This document shows, piece by piece, positions 38,156 to 45,148 of a stretch of DNA of 45,148 nucleotides. The notes below the pieces were generated by a model, which saw only the letters and a list, made by a program, of their open reading frames with translations, had not been told where the DNA came from and made no database searches. Position 1 is the first letter of the stretch, and each line of letters begins with the position of its first letter. The position numbers were made by a program, and so were the translations under genes. Source of the stretch: Candidatus Parachristensenella avicola (GTDB lineage: Bacteria; Bacillota; Clostridia; Christensenellales; UMGS416); contig CAJFUN010000017.1 of the NCBI GenBank assembly GCA_904420205.1, forward strand, positions 1 to 45,148, given 5' to 3'.

Positions 38156-39754
38156 TTACTGAATCGTAATATTACGGGTATAGTCCGTGCAGAGAATGCC
38201 TGCCTCTTCCAGGCTGGAGATCCGTTTCCCATTGACCTTTAGATTCGTGATTTTCACATCTTCCGTCATATGCTCCGAATCCACGCCCTCAAAGCGGGAG
38301 GGCGGCATTGATGCACCTTTTTGCAGATATACCTGGATATGGTCAAAGCGTACGTCTTTGACGCCGCCCAGCTTTCCATCGTTAGAAAACACGCCGCAAT
38401 AATTATGGCTTTTCATGAGCAGGCCAAATTCCATATGCGCCGGATCAAATCCATCCGTGCTGGTTGCCGGGATTACGCGGGCTGCAGCATGCTCATAGGA
38501 TTCCTCCATGTCGCTTTGATAAATGCACGGCAAATCATCTCCGGAAAATTCACAGCGGATGTTCCGGAAAATGATGTCATGCACCCGAGCACGGTCTCCA
38601 TTTTGTATATCCATCATCATATGCGCACCGTGAATCAGATCGCAGTCCTCAAAGAGGATATCGTGATAGGCATCCGCGCAGGTTTCAGCGCCGATCTCCA
38701 GAGCCCGTCCCCAATCACACCATACGGTAAGCCGGCGCATAGCAACGCGCGCCACATTGCGCTGGTCAAAGCCTTTCACACCTTTGAGCACCATACAGTC
38801 GTCAAAATTGCGCAAGAAACAATCCTCGATCAGCGCATCCGAAGAGTTAAGCAGATCAATCCCATCAGAATTGTACCGCCACATACCGATAGTCTTGACC
38901 CAAGCGATATGGATTCCTGTGCAGTTTGCAGGGATTAGGGCAAAACTAGCCGAATCGCGCAGCGTAACGCCCTCAACGCGGATATCGTGACAATGATAAA
39001 ATCGAATGCAGCCGTTCAATACCCGCTGCGCCTTCAAATGTGCCAGCATACTGGGTGGATCTTCCGGTAAACGCGCCTGTGAAACCGGATGTAAGTAGAC
39101 CGACGATTTGTCTTTGTCATCCTGGCCGCTTCCGGACTCTATCGTTGCCACAGGATAGAGATAATCCTCATCATGCCGTATTTCCAAACTTCCATCCAAA
39201 ATCCCGTGGCCGGCAATTGTCACATGCCGGGCACCTATTGCCATCACACTTCCATAAACAACGGCGCCAGCTTCCAAATACAGCGTTTGTTCGCTTTTCA
39301 ACATAATCTGCCCTGCATGATGCACACCGGGGCCATAATATATAACGGATGGATCGTCCAAATCCACGCCGAACTGCCCCGGAGGATTCACAAATATGGC
39401 GATTGCATGGTGCGGGCCGTCTGCTTCCACCGTATACTGTCCTGGACCTGGCAAAGTGAACCGAGCCACGCATCCTTCACAACGAACGACAATCTTTTTT
39501 GAAAGCGGGCGCACGGTTACTTCTTGAACCGGCCGGCAATAAGTCACCGTCATTTCAAAGGGTTGATCTGCCCGCATCAGCACGAATCCCGCATCCTCCG
39601 TCTGATCCAGCGGGCGCTGCCGCCCCGGCCATACCGTGTTATATGGCATGGCTGATACCCGGGCGTAGGCCGGATAGACTTGCTGTCCCCCAGCAGATAC
39701 TTGCGCCTCCCGGTATTGGGCTTCGGACTCCGGAAACTGATCGAATTGAACCAT
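38156..39754 (-). CDS. Glycoside hydrolase family 28-like (polygalacturonase fold)
   Basis: A 532-residue protein. The N-terminal about 130 residues form a beta-sandwich (EMTVTYCRPVQEVTVRPLSK, VARFTLPGPGQYTVEADGP). Then comes a right-handed parallel beta-helix with GH28 landmarks: LYLEAGAVVYGSVMA, ITIAGHGILDGS-like VTIAGHGILDG, WRYNSDGIDLLNS, NFDDCMVLKG, and CDWGRALEIGAETC. NSDG and DD supply the acid residues used by GH28. No signal peptide is present, so it likely acts inside the cell on imported oligosaccharides. SD AAGGAGA; it is 36 bp behind the SDR gene in the same operon. Confidence 0.82.
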   Translation of the reverse strand: MVQFDQFPESEAQYREAQVSAGGQQVYPAYARVSAMPYNTVWPGRQRPLDQTEDAGFVLMRADQPFEMTVTYCRPVQEVTVRPLSKKIVVRCEGCVARFTLPGPGQYTVEADGPHHAIAIFVNPPGQFGVDLDDPSVIYYGPGVHHAGQIMLKSEQTLYLEAGAVVYGSVMAIGARHVTIAGHGILDGSLEIRHDEDYLYPVATIESGSGQDDKDKSSVYLHPVSQARLPEDPPSMLAHLKAQRVLNGCIRFYHCHDIRVEGVTLRDSASFALIPANCTGIHIAWVKTIGMWRYNSDGIDLLNSSDALIEDCFLRNFDDCMVLKGVKGFDQRNVARVAMRRLTVWCDWGRALEIGAETCADAYHDILFEDCDLIHGAHMMMDIQNGDRARVHDIIFRNIRCEFSGDDLPCIYQSDMEESYEHAAARVIPATSTDGFDPAHMEFGLLMKSHNYCGVFSNDGKLGGVKDVRFDHIQVYLQKGASMPPSRFEGVDSEHMTEDVKITNLKVNGKRISSLEEAGILCTDYTRNITIQ

Positions 39755-39790
39755 GCATATCTCCTTCAGCGTACTCGCTTTATTGCTTAT

Positions 39791-40606
39791 CTATATGGAA
39801 TAAATACTAAAACCGCCGTCGATAGGCAAAACCACGCCCGTAATAAAAGAAGCCGCCTGGCTCGCGAGAAAAACAACCGCGCCCACCAGCTCTTCAGGCT
39901 TACCATAGCGATGCATGGGCGTCTGCTGCAGCACGTGGGCGCCTCGTGGAGTTGGATCGCCCGTCTGCTTATCGACCATCAGATAGTAGTTCTGTCGGGT
40001 GATAAGAAATCCAGGGGCTATCGCATTCACCCGGATGTCGGGGGAAACATTTTCGGCAAACCAAGTCGCCATCCATTGGGTCAGGTTGCTAACGGCAGCC
40101 TTAGCCGCGCCGTAACCTACCACCCGCGTCAGAGGGCGAATACCCGCCATAGAAGCAATATTAATAATGTTTCCAGAACCCTGTTCTGCCATGACTTTAC
40201 CGAATATTTGGCTGGGCATCAGCGTTCCCATAAAATTCAGATCCGTCACAAAGCGCATTGCCTCTTCCGGAATATCAAAAAACGATAGACTGTCGCTAGC
40301 CGAGGCCTGCGGGTGATTTCCACCTGCTCCATTAATCAAGCAATCTATCCGTCCATAGGCCTTAAGAATCTGATCTCTGGCCGACTCAAGGCTACTACGC
40401 TCTAATACGTTACAGGCAACGGCCATGGCCTGACCACCGTTTTGGCAAATCTCATTGGCTACGTCCTGCGCACGCTCCTGACTTAAATCTAAAATGCCAA
40501 CCCGGCAACCCAATTCTGCCAGCTCTCTAGCCATTTCCGAGCAAAGGATACCCGCGGCTCCCGTGATGACGAATACCTTATCCTTCAAATCAAAATTCGG
40601 AATCAT
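39791..40606 (-). CDS. SDR oxidoreductase, probable D-mannonate oxidoreductase (fructuronate reductase)
   Basis: A 271-residue classical SDR. NAD-binding GAAGILCSEMARELA near residue 17 and NGAGGNHP are present. The active site has NIINIASMAG and Tyr-x-x-x-Lys in VVGYGAAKAAVSNLTQW, followed by RVNAIAPGFLITRQNY. The GGNHP box, APGFxxTxQN and the final TGVVLPIDGGFSIYS are typical of SDR-type mannonate oxidoreductases such as B. subtilis UxuB/YjmF in galacturonate and glucuronate breakdown. The GH28 gene downstream supports a role in pectin-derived uronate use. SD AAGGAGGT is ideal. Confidence 0.8.
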   Translation of the reverse strand: MIPNFDLKDKVFVITGAAGILCSEMARELAELGCRVGILDLSQERAQDVANEICQNGGQAMAVACNVLERSSLESARDQILKAYGRIDCLINGAGGNHPQASASDSLSFFDIPEEAMRFVTDLNFMGTLMPSQIFGKVMAEQGSGNIINIASMAGIRPLTRVVGYGAAKAAVSNLTQWMATWFAENVSPDIRVNAIAPGFLITRQNYYLMVDKQTGDPTPRGAHVLQQTPMHRYGKPEELVGAVVFLASQAASFITGVVLPIDGGFSIYSI

Positions 40607-40630
40607 GTTATACCTCCTTCCGTTTTATTC

Positions 40631-40639
40631 AGTATAGCA
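40631..40639 (-). promoter_or_regulatory. Extended -10 upstream of SDR-GH28 operon
   Basis: On the - strand TGCTATACT, an extended -10, lies about 25 bp before the SDR start. No good -35 is visible, so the operon is likely activator-dependent or sugar-regulated. Confidence 0.5.
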
Positions 40640-40934
40640 CGGCTGAGTTGAAAATCGGCATAGGCGCTTTTGACCATTCGTATCATGCGATCGTGCAATT
40701 TGCCTGACTAAAGGCCGCGTTCAAGTTTTTACAGCAGATGGCCCATGTCTTATAAAATCGAAAGATAAAAATCCGAAACGGCGGTAAACCCCAAATCCCA
40801 CCAATCGTGCTGTGCGGCCGGCATAATCTTTTCAGTCCCTATGAACGATTTCAATGAATAGAATTTCTGAATATTTACAATATAGAGGCTTTTAATCGCA
40901 TACACAAAACGCCATATGGGCATCAGAACAAACG
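40640..40934. other. Intergenic region upstream of SDR operon
   Basis: About 295 bp with no ORF of gene-like quality on either strand. It should hold the upstream control region of the SDR-GH28 operon; no clear dyad operator was recognised. Confidence 0.4.
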
Positions 40935-40968
40935 AAAAAAGAGGGAACGGAAAACTCCGTTCCCTCTT
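40935..40968 (-). terminator. Terminator of rubrerythrin gene
   Basis: A perfect 13-bp stem AAGAGGGAACGGA (40939-40951) / TCCGTTCCCTCTT (40956-40968), loop AAAC. On the - strand it is followed by a T-run. Confidence 0.93.
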
Positions 40969-40983
40969 AAAAATGGGGTTATC

Positions 40984-41529
40984 TTACTTAAAATACCGCT
41001 TCAGCAGACCCGCAAAAGCTTTACCATGCCGGGCTTCGTCGCGTGCCATCTCATGTACCGTGTCATGGATTGCATCATAGCCCAGCTCCTTAGCCAGCTT
41101 GGCCAGTTCTGTCTTGCCGGCAGTGGCGCCGTGCTCGGCTTCAACGCGCAGCTCCAGATTCTTCTTGGTGGAATCCGTTACAACCTCGCCCAGCAGCTCG
41201 GCGAATTTCGCCGCATGCTCAGCCTCTTCCAAGGCCGCCTTTTCCCAGTACATGCCGATCTCCGGATAACCTTCACGATGGGCAACGCGAGCCATGGCCA
41301 GATACATGCCAACCTCCGTGCACTCACCGGTAAAATTCTGACGCAGTCCTTCGATGACGCGCTCATCCACGCCATTGGCCACGCCTACCACATGCTCGGC
41401 AGCATAGCTCTTCGCTTCATCCGTCACTTCCTTAAACTTGGAAGCGGGCGCCTTACACTGCGGGCAGAACTCGGGCGCGCTGTCACCTACGTAAACGTAA
41501 CCACAGACCTGACATACAAACTTTTTCAT
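40984..41529 (-). CDS. Reverse-type rubrerythrin (peroxide reductase)
   Basis: A 181-residue protein with the rubredoxin part first: Cys6/Cys9 in [10 protein letters not shown] and Cys22/Cys25 in [10 protein letters not shown]. The ferritin-like diiron domain follows, with [54 protein letters not shown] and [16 protein letters not shown] (E-x-x-H ligands). This reversed domain order is typical of Clostridium peroxide-reducing rubrerythrins and indicates anaerobic life with oxidative stress defence. SD TGGAGGTG. Monocistronic with promoter and terminator. Confidence 0.93.
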   Translation of the reverse strand: MKKFVCQVCGYVYVGDSAPEFCPQCKAPASKFKEVTDEAKSYAAEHVVGVANGVDERVIEGLRQNFTGECTEVGMYLAMARVAHREGYPEIGMYWEKAALEEAEHAAKFAELLGEVVTDSTKKNLELRVEAEHGATAGKTELAKLAKELGYDAIHDTVHEMARDEARHGKAFAGLLKRYFK

Positions 41530-41585
41530 GTTGCACCTCCAGTTTATTTTTGTTGTAAATTTGTAATTGTTTCACCTATGTATCT

Positions 41586-41613
41586 ATCATATCACGTTCC
41601 TCAAAAAAGTCAA
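41586..41613 (-). promoter_or_regulatory. Promoter of rubrerythrin gene
   Basis: On the - strand TTGACT, 16 bp, TATGAT; start codon about 57 bp downstream. The leader between -10 and SD is AT-rich with a repeated TTACAAATTTACAA-type motif that could be an operator. Confidence 0.75.
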
Positions 41614-41658
41614 GCGTCCATTTGAAAAAATTTCAATTTTTGCCAAGATTTTATTTAC

Positions 41659-43275
41659 TTAAAATCCCTTTGTCTGTCGCTTATCGGATCTTGAAGCAGA
41701 CTTGCTCCTAGCTACCTGCGCTTTGCGGCGGGCTGCAGCGCCATAATAGCTCGGTTCGTTATATTCGCTTTTTTTCGGCTTAGCCGCAGATGTCTTTTTA
41801 TAATGTCCCTCTCTGTCATCTACCTTTTGCATTGCATTGCCAGGCGCTTCATAGGGACCGCGCTTGCCGTTTCGCTTTCCCTTCGCCATACTTTTCGAGT
41901 TATTGTATTGTTTGCGTCCATTCGGCCGGGCAGACCGAAGCCGCTCCGGCTCAAAGGGCAACTCCCTCTCCAGCAGATTTTCATCGATATCGGCATTCTG
42001 ACGCTTCAGCGCCAGCTGCATTATGGCAGCAATCGCCATCGTCGGCTGCTCGCTCATCGCCTTCAGCAGCTGACGGGCCCATTTCTCATAGCGCAGGGGA
42101 ATTCCCTGTGCGCCCGCCTCGACAGCTTGCCCAATCAAAACGTTAGCGCGCCGCTGCTCCAGCTCAAAAAGGCTCGGCATCGGCATGCGTTGCATAGGGA
42201 CTTTGGTAAATTGCTGCAGGCGCTGGATATAACTATAATCCCTACTGGTGACAAAGCAAACGGCCTTGCCGCTTTTTCCTGCTCTGCCCGTGCGTCCGAT
42301 ACGATGCACATAGTTTTCCATTTGCCTCGGCAGATCAAAGTTAACGACTAGCTCTACATGCTCCACATCCAACCCCCGTGCAGCGACGTCGGTAGCCACC
42401 AACACAGGCAACAGACCGCCGCGGAAGCGCGCCATGACCGTATCTCGTTCCGTTTGGCGCATTTCGCCGTGCAGCGCTGCGGCGCGCACCCCGCGAGCCA
42501 GCAGGGCGTCTGTCACTTCATCCACATGGCGGCGTGTGTTGCAAAAAATAAGCGTCAGCTTTGGATCTAGCTTTTCCAGCAGCAAGCCTACAATATCGCT
42601 GCGGGATGCCGGAGGGACAACCATGTAGTGCTGTTCAATATCCGGTAGGGTCTCCTCCGTGTTGGCAATTCGTACCTGCTCGGGATTTTGCATATAGCGA
42701 TATGCTAAGGATAGAATTTCTTCCGGTAGGGTAGCGGAAAACATCAGTGTTTGCCGCCGTTCCGGCAGATAAGCCAAGATTGACTCGATATCCTCGCGAA
42801 ATCCCATATCCAGCATTTCGTCCGCTTCATCCATCACGACATAGCGAATATGCTCTGCTTCAAGCGTCCCCCGATTCAGGTGGTCTTTGATCCGCCCGGG
42901 TGTTCCAGCGATCACCTGAACGCCCTGCCGAAGGGCGCGGATCTGCAGCTCAATGGATTGCCCGCCAAAGATCGCCATCGATCTGACCGAAAGATAACGG
43001 CTTAGCTTCTCCACCTCATTGGCAATCTGCACAGCTAGTTCTCGGGTGGGGCTCAGGATGATGGCCTGCGGTTTATGGAGCAGCGGATCTATCTTTTCCA
43101 GAGCAGGGATCGAAAAGGCGGCCGTTTTCCCCGTCCCTGTTTGGGCCTGTCCGATTAGATCGCTCCCTCGCCGGATAATCGGAATTGCAGCCTGCTGGAT
43201 TGGGGTAGCTTCAGTATAGCCCATTTCATCAATCGCTCGCTTTAATGGGCGGGATAGGGTTTCTTCAAAAATCAT
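41659..43275 (-). CDS. DEAD-box RNA helicase (CshA/DeaD type)
   Basis: A 538-residue protein with all helicase motifs: Q-motif GYTEATPIQQAAIP, Walker A AQTGTGKTAAFS, PTRELAVQ, TPGRIKDH, DEADEMLDMGF, SATLPEE, then LIFCNTRRHVDEV, DVAARGLDV and HRIGRTGRAGKSG. The last about 90 residues are Lys/Arg/Ser-rich and probably bind RNA (KQYNNSKSMAKGKRNGKRGP). Family members remodel rRNA or help RNA decay, often in the cold. A consensus-like promoter with a roughly 90-nt leader precedes it. Confidence 0.95.
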   Translation of the reverse strand: MIFEETLSRPLKRAIDEMGYTEATPIQQAAIPIIRRGSDLIGQAQTGTGKTAAFSIPALEKIDPLLHKPQAIILSPTRELAVQIANEVEKLSRYLSVRSMAIFGGQSIELQIRALRQGVQVIAGTPGRIKDHLNRGTLEAEHIRYVVMDEADEMLDMGFREDIESILAYLPERRQTLMFSATLPEEILSLAYRYMQNPEQVRIANTEETLPDIEQHYMVVPPASRSDIVGLLLEKLDPKLTLIFCNTRRHVDEVTDALLARGVRAAALHGEMRQTERDTVMARFRGGLLPVLVATDVAARGLDVEHVELVVNFDLPRQMENYVHRIGRTGRAGKSGKAVCFVTSRDYSYIQRLQQFTKVPMQRMPMPSLFELEQRRANVLIGQAVEAGAQGIPLRYEKWARQLLKAMSEQPTMAIAAIMQLALKRQNADIDENLLERELPFEPERLRSARPNGRKQYNNSKSMAKGKRNGKRGPYEAPGNAMQKVDDREGHYKKTSAAKPKKSEYNEPSYYGAAARRKAQVARSKSASRSDKRQTKGF

Positions 43276-43365
43276 AATGTTTCCTTTCCTGGCCTAATGG
43301 TCATGCATCGGCCAAATCAAAGGAACAACCCCTTTCCTTGGCGCCTTATGCACACATGAATATTT

Positions 43366-43394
43366 ATTGTAGGCTTTTTATGGCTTTCCGTCAA
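43366..43394 (-). promoter_or_regulatory. Promoter of DEAD-box helicase gene
   Basis: On the - strand TTGACG, 17 bp, TACAAT. Transcription would start about 85-90 nt before the ATG, leaving a leader with GGCC...GGCC and other short inverted repeats. It abuts the terminator of the upstream gene. Confidence 0.8.
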
Positions 43395-43419
43395 GAAAAA
43401 AGGGGGAAACCCTCCCCCT
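43395..43419 (-). terminator. Terminator of hypothetical gene 43418-43933
   Basis: On the - strand AGGGGG, a 7-nt loop and CCCCCT followed by TTTTTC. The stem begins within the stop codon of the gene and its T-run touches the -35 of the next promoter, a very compact junction. Confidence 0.8.
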
Positions 43420-43933
43420 AAACATCGTATACTTCATGATATCGATCCAAGGCAGCCTCAAAGCAAACTAGGAAGACGCCCTCCTGCTGTGGAATGCATC
43501 GTTTTGCTGCAAGATATCCCATAGACATCACGACATCACGCCAATTTTTCTGGCGAAGCGGAGCCAGCATTCCCCAGAGCAGACTTTGAGCGAAGTCATT
43601 ATGGCTGCCATGCAGATTGATAAGATACTTAATCTCCTCTCGAATCAGCGTGGTCACAAACCATTCCAGCCTCGCTTGCATGCGCGCTTCCAACACTGGC
43701 AGGCTTGCCATAGGCACAGCCCCAGCTAATTGCTCATCTTCTCCTTCCTCCTGCAGCGATTCCGTTAGCGTCCAAAGCTCATCGTCCGGCAGGCCCAGCG
43801 CCAGTTCGTCCGGTAGAAAGACCTCGGCCGCCAGCGTCTCTAGATGCCGCGCACAACGCATTTGAACGTTACTATCAAGCCGAATCAACCCCATAAGCTC
43901 GCAAACCGTATAGGCTGATAAATCAGATGCCAT
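43418..43933 (-). CDS. Conserved-looking hypothetical protein
   Basis: A 171-residue soluble protein, largely helical (MRCARHLETLAAEVFLPDEL, LEARMQARLEWFVTTLIREE, DRYHEVYDV). It has no Cys motif, signal or membrane segment. SD GGGAGGCGG is strong. A dyad TAGACG / CGTCTA (43958-43963, 43980-43985) lies in the upstream gap. I do not recognise the family. Confidence 0.65.
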   Translation of the reverse strand: MASDLSAYTVCELMGLIRLDSNVQMRCARHLETLAAEVFLPDELALGLPDDELWTLTESLQEEGEDEQLAGAVPMASLPVLEARMQARLEWFVTTLIREEIKYLINLHGSHNDFAQSLLWGMLAPLRQKNWRDVVMSMGYLAAKRCIPQQEGVFLVCFEAALDRYHEVYDV

Positions 43934-44014
43934 GGCTCCGCCTCCCTTTATTTTGCTTAGACGTATACAACGAGCAAATCGTCTAAAGGTATTCTATGCC
44001 AGCTCCCCATGGCG

Positions 44015-44057
44015 CGTTCAAAGCCGCCGGGGATTCATGGCCCGGCGGCTTTGAACG
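44015..44057. repeat. Perfect 17-bp hairpin at end of glycosidase gene
   Basis: Arms CGTTCAAAGCCGCCGGG (44015-44031) and CCCGGCGGCTTTGAACG (44041-44057), with a 9-nt loop that contains the stop codon of the glycosidase gene. No T-run follows on either strand, so it is not a classical terminator. The end word GCTTTGAACG is found again at 45059-45068. Confidence 0.85.
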
Positions 44058-45054
44058 AAATCATATCATCCATCGGTACAAGATTCAGGGGGTCTACATC
44101 TTTCATTTTTTCTTCATAATAACGTTCCATCCGGCCGCAGGCCAGAATCATCCATCCGGAATCTGCACAATAGATAGGATAATCGTGGTTTGGCATGACG
44201 CGCGCTTGATAGGTCTGCATAAACGCCTTAACGCGCTGCTCGTCCTGCTGCATCGCTGCGGTATAGGCCAGCACACCCCAATAAAAGCTCGATGCGCCGT
44301 CATCCACATGCTCGAACCTTTCCCATTGATAGGTATCGCATAACTTTCCGTACAGCATCCCCGCCCGCTCCGAATCAGGCGCGATCACGCCGAAAACGAT
44401 CGGATACAGCTGAGCCGTAGCATCGGGATAAAATTCCGTCCATCCTGTATAATCCAGCGGTTTATTATAGTTGTCCAGCCCGGTTTCATAGCGTTGTGCC
44501 GCCGAATTCCACAGCAATCCCTCTATCTGTCCGGACAGCCTATCGTACCGTTCCGTCAGACTCTCCAGCGACACATTCTCTAAAGAAACGCCGCAATCCT
44601 CCAGCGCCTTGGTCAGCGATATCGCTGCCTTCAGCCCTCCGTAAACCTCGCTGTTATCCATCAAATATTTGATTGGATAGTCCGGTTTTGCACGGCAAAG
44701 GCCGTCCCGATCAAAGCTTTGCTCCATCGCCTGAATCACCAGCGTCAAACGATCCTGATATTCCGTAATCAGCGTTAGCTCGCCGGTTGTCTCGTAGTAG
44801 CGCCATAGCAGCATGAGAAAAGTCGCCGCATAGGAATCAATCGAGTCATAGGATTGATCGGTTGTTTCCCTCACCACACGTCCCTGTTCCACTTGCAGCG
44901 TATAATCATATATCGTACCGGCGACCGCATTTTTATCTTCTTCCGCCGAATTGATATGCTCAAAATGCCAGCGGATATAAGCGGCAACCTGCGGGGCGTA
45001 GGCCACGTCCTCCAGCAGAGCACCCGCCGCGATATCCGAAAAATAAGGCGTCAC
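44035..45054 (-). CDS. Six-hairpin-type glycosidase fragment (N-terminus missing)
   Basis: At least 339 residues, if read from GTG 45054. Features fit (alpha/alpha)6-barrel glycosidases: VTPYFSDIAAGALL at the very start, SIDSYAATFLMLLWRYYETT, DGLCRAKPDYPIKYLMDNSE, and WTEFYPDATAQLYPIVFGV. In such proteins the PYF.N.A motif is normally preceded by a long N-terminal part, yet the frame upstream of 45054 soon enters IS-like DNA, though it stays open to the window edge (about 32 more codons). The gene is probably truncated by insertion. Substrate unknown. Confidence 0.6.
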   Translation of the reverse strand: MTPYFSDIAAGALLEDVAYAPQVAAYIRWHFEHINSAEEDKNAVAGTIYDYTLQVEQGRVVRETTDQSYDSIDSYAATFLMLLWRYYETTGELTLITEYQDRLTLVIQAMEQSFDRDGLCRAKPDYPIKYLMDNSEVYGGLKAAISLTKALEDCGVSLENVSLESLTERYDRLSGQIEGLLWNSAAQRYETGLDNYNKPLDYTGWTEFYPDATAQLYPIVFGVIAPDSERAGMLYGKLCDTYQWERFEHVDDGASSFYWGVLAYTAAMQQDEQRVKAFMQTYQARVMPNHDYPIYCADSGWMILACGRMERYYEEKMKDVDPLNLVPMDDMISFKAAGP

Positions 45055-45099
45055 AGTTGCTTTGAACGGCCCCAGTAAAAACGGACAATAGACAAAAGG

Positions 45100-45135
45100 C
45101 CCCCTAATGTAGGAAAATAGAACTACAATAGGGGG
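45100..45135. repeat. Inverted repeat at window edge, possible mobile element end
   Basis: CCCCCTAATGTAG (45100-45112) and CTACAATAGGGGG (45123-45135) pair over 12 of 13 positions with a 10-nt loop. The next bases, TCTTAGTATG, place a possible start codon at the window end with GGGGG upstream. This resembles the leader of a transposase gene, but the element cannot be identified without sequence beyond the edge. Confidence 0.45.
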
Positions 45136-45148
45136 TCTTAGTATGTCC

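Noticed and set aside
41550..41575. PerR-like operator before rubrerythrin
   Set aside because: The repeated TTACAAATTTACAA-type motif is a direct rather than a clear inverted repeat and does not fit the PerR consensus well enough to call.

Overview
The window joins two kinds of DNA. Positions 1 to about 25,812 are the right-hand part of a prophage of a long-tailed, non-contractile (siphovirus, HK97-type) phage, with every gene on the + strand. Positions about 25,813 to 45,148 are host chromosome. The host looks like an anaerobic Gram-positive of the Clostridia (Bacillota). The reasons are a Bacillus-type SOS box before lexA, a reverse-type rubrerythrin, a yybS-rplI-dnaB cluster, an HflX with the long N-terminal extension, a second EF-G-like GTPase, and near-consensus sigma-A promoters. 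Order or genus cannot be fixed from sequence alone.

Prophage layout: (a) 1-3,654, early region of small genes: XRE-type regulators in duplicated cassettes with small hydrophobic peptides, a beta-helix hexapeptide-repeat protein built from 18-bp tandem repeats, Lar-like anti-restriction and zinc-finger proteins, and ssb. (b) 3,655-6,988, replication and recombination: a putative origin region, an HUH-type Rep endonuclease overlapping a RecU-like resolvase, a DUF4406 protein, and a putative late regulator. (c) 6,989-9,535, a promoter plus a tight terminator, then HNH nuclease, candidate cos region and the small and large terminase. (d) 9,548-15,011, portal, ClpP-like protease, a capsid protein with a C-terminal cadherin-like domain, four head-tail joining or tail-completion proteins and the tail tube. 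(e) 15,011-22,057, frameshifted tail chaperones, tape measure, Dit, Tal, a BppU-like fibre protein and a small tail gene. (f) 22,118-23,945, lysis: amidase endolysin, XhlA-like protein and holin. (g) 24,046-25,743, an accessory operon with its own strong promoter: a ParB-like protein, an XRE protein and a zinc-ribbon protein. The integrase, the main repressor and the left attachment site lie outside the window.

The prophage stops at the 3' end of a tRNA-Ser(GCT) gene, the likely attachment site. The host region then holds tRNA-Ser(TGA), a DUF6512 membrane protein and tRNA-Trp. These are followed by proC-rnhA-tyrosine recombinase, a Cys-rich protein, lexA, hflX, an EF-G paralogue, dnaB-rplI-yybS (transcribed yybS to dnaB), an SDR/GH28 pair suggesting uronate or pectin use, rubrerythrin, a DEAD-box helicase, an unknown protein, and a glycosidase that appears cut at its N-terminus near the window edge, probably by a mobile element.

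The points most worth following up are the HUH Rep as replication initiator of a tailed phage with a 179-nt dual-coding overlap into recU; a tail gene whose conserved start is ATA; the promoter-terminator switch at 6,991-7,058; the accessory ParB/XRE/Zn-ribbon operon; the duplicated regulator-peptide cassettes; and, in the host, an HflX carrying an intact JAMM-type motif.
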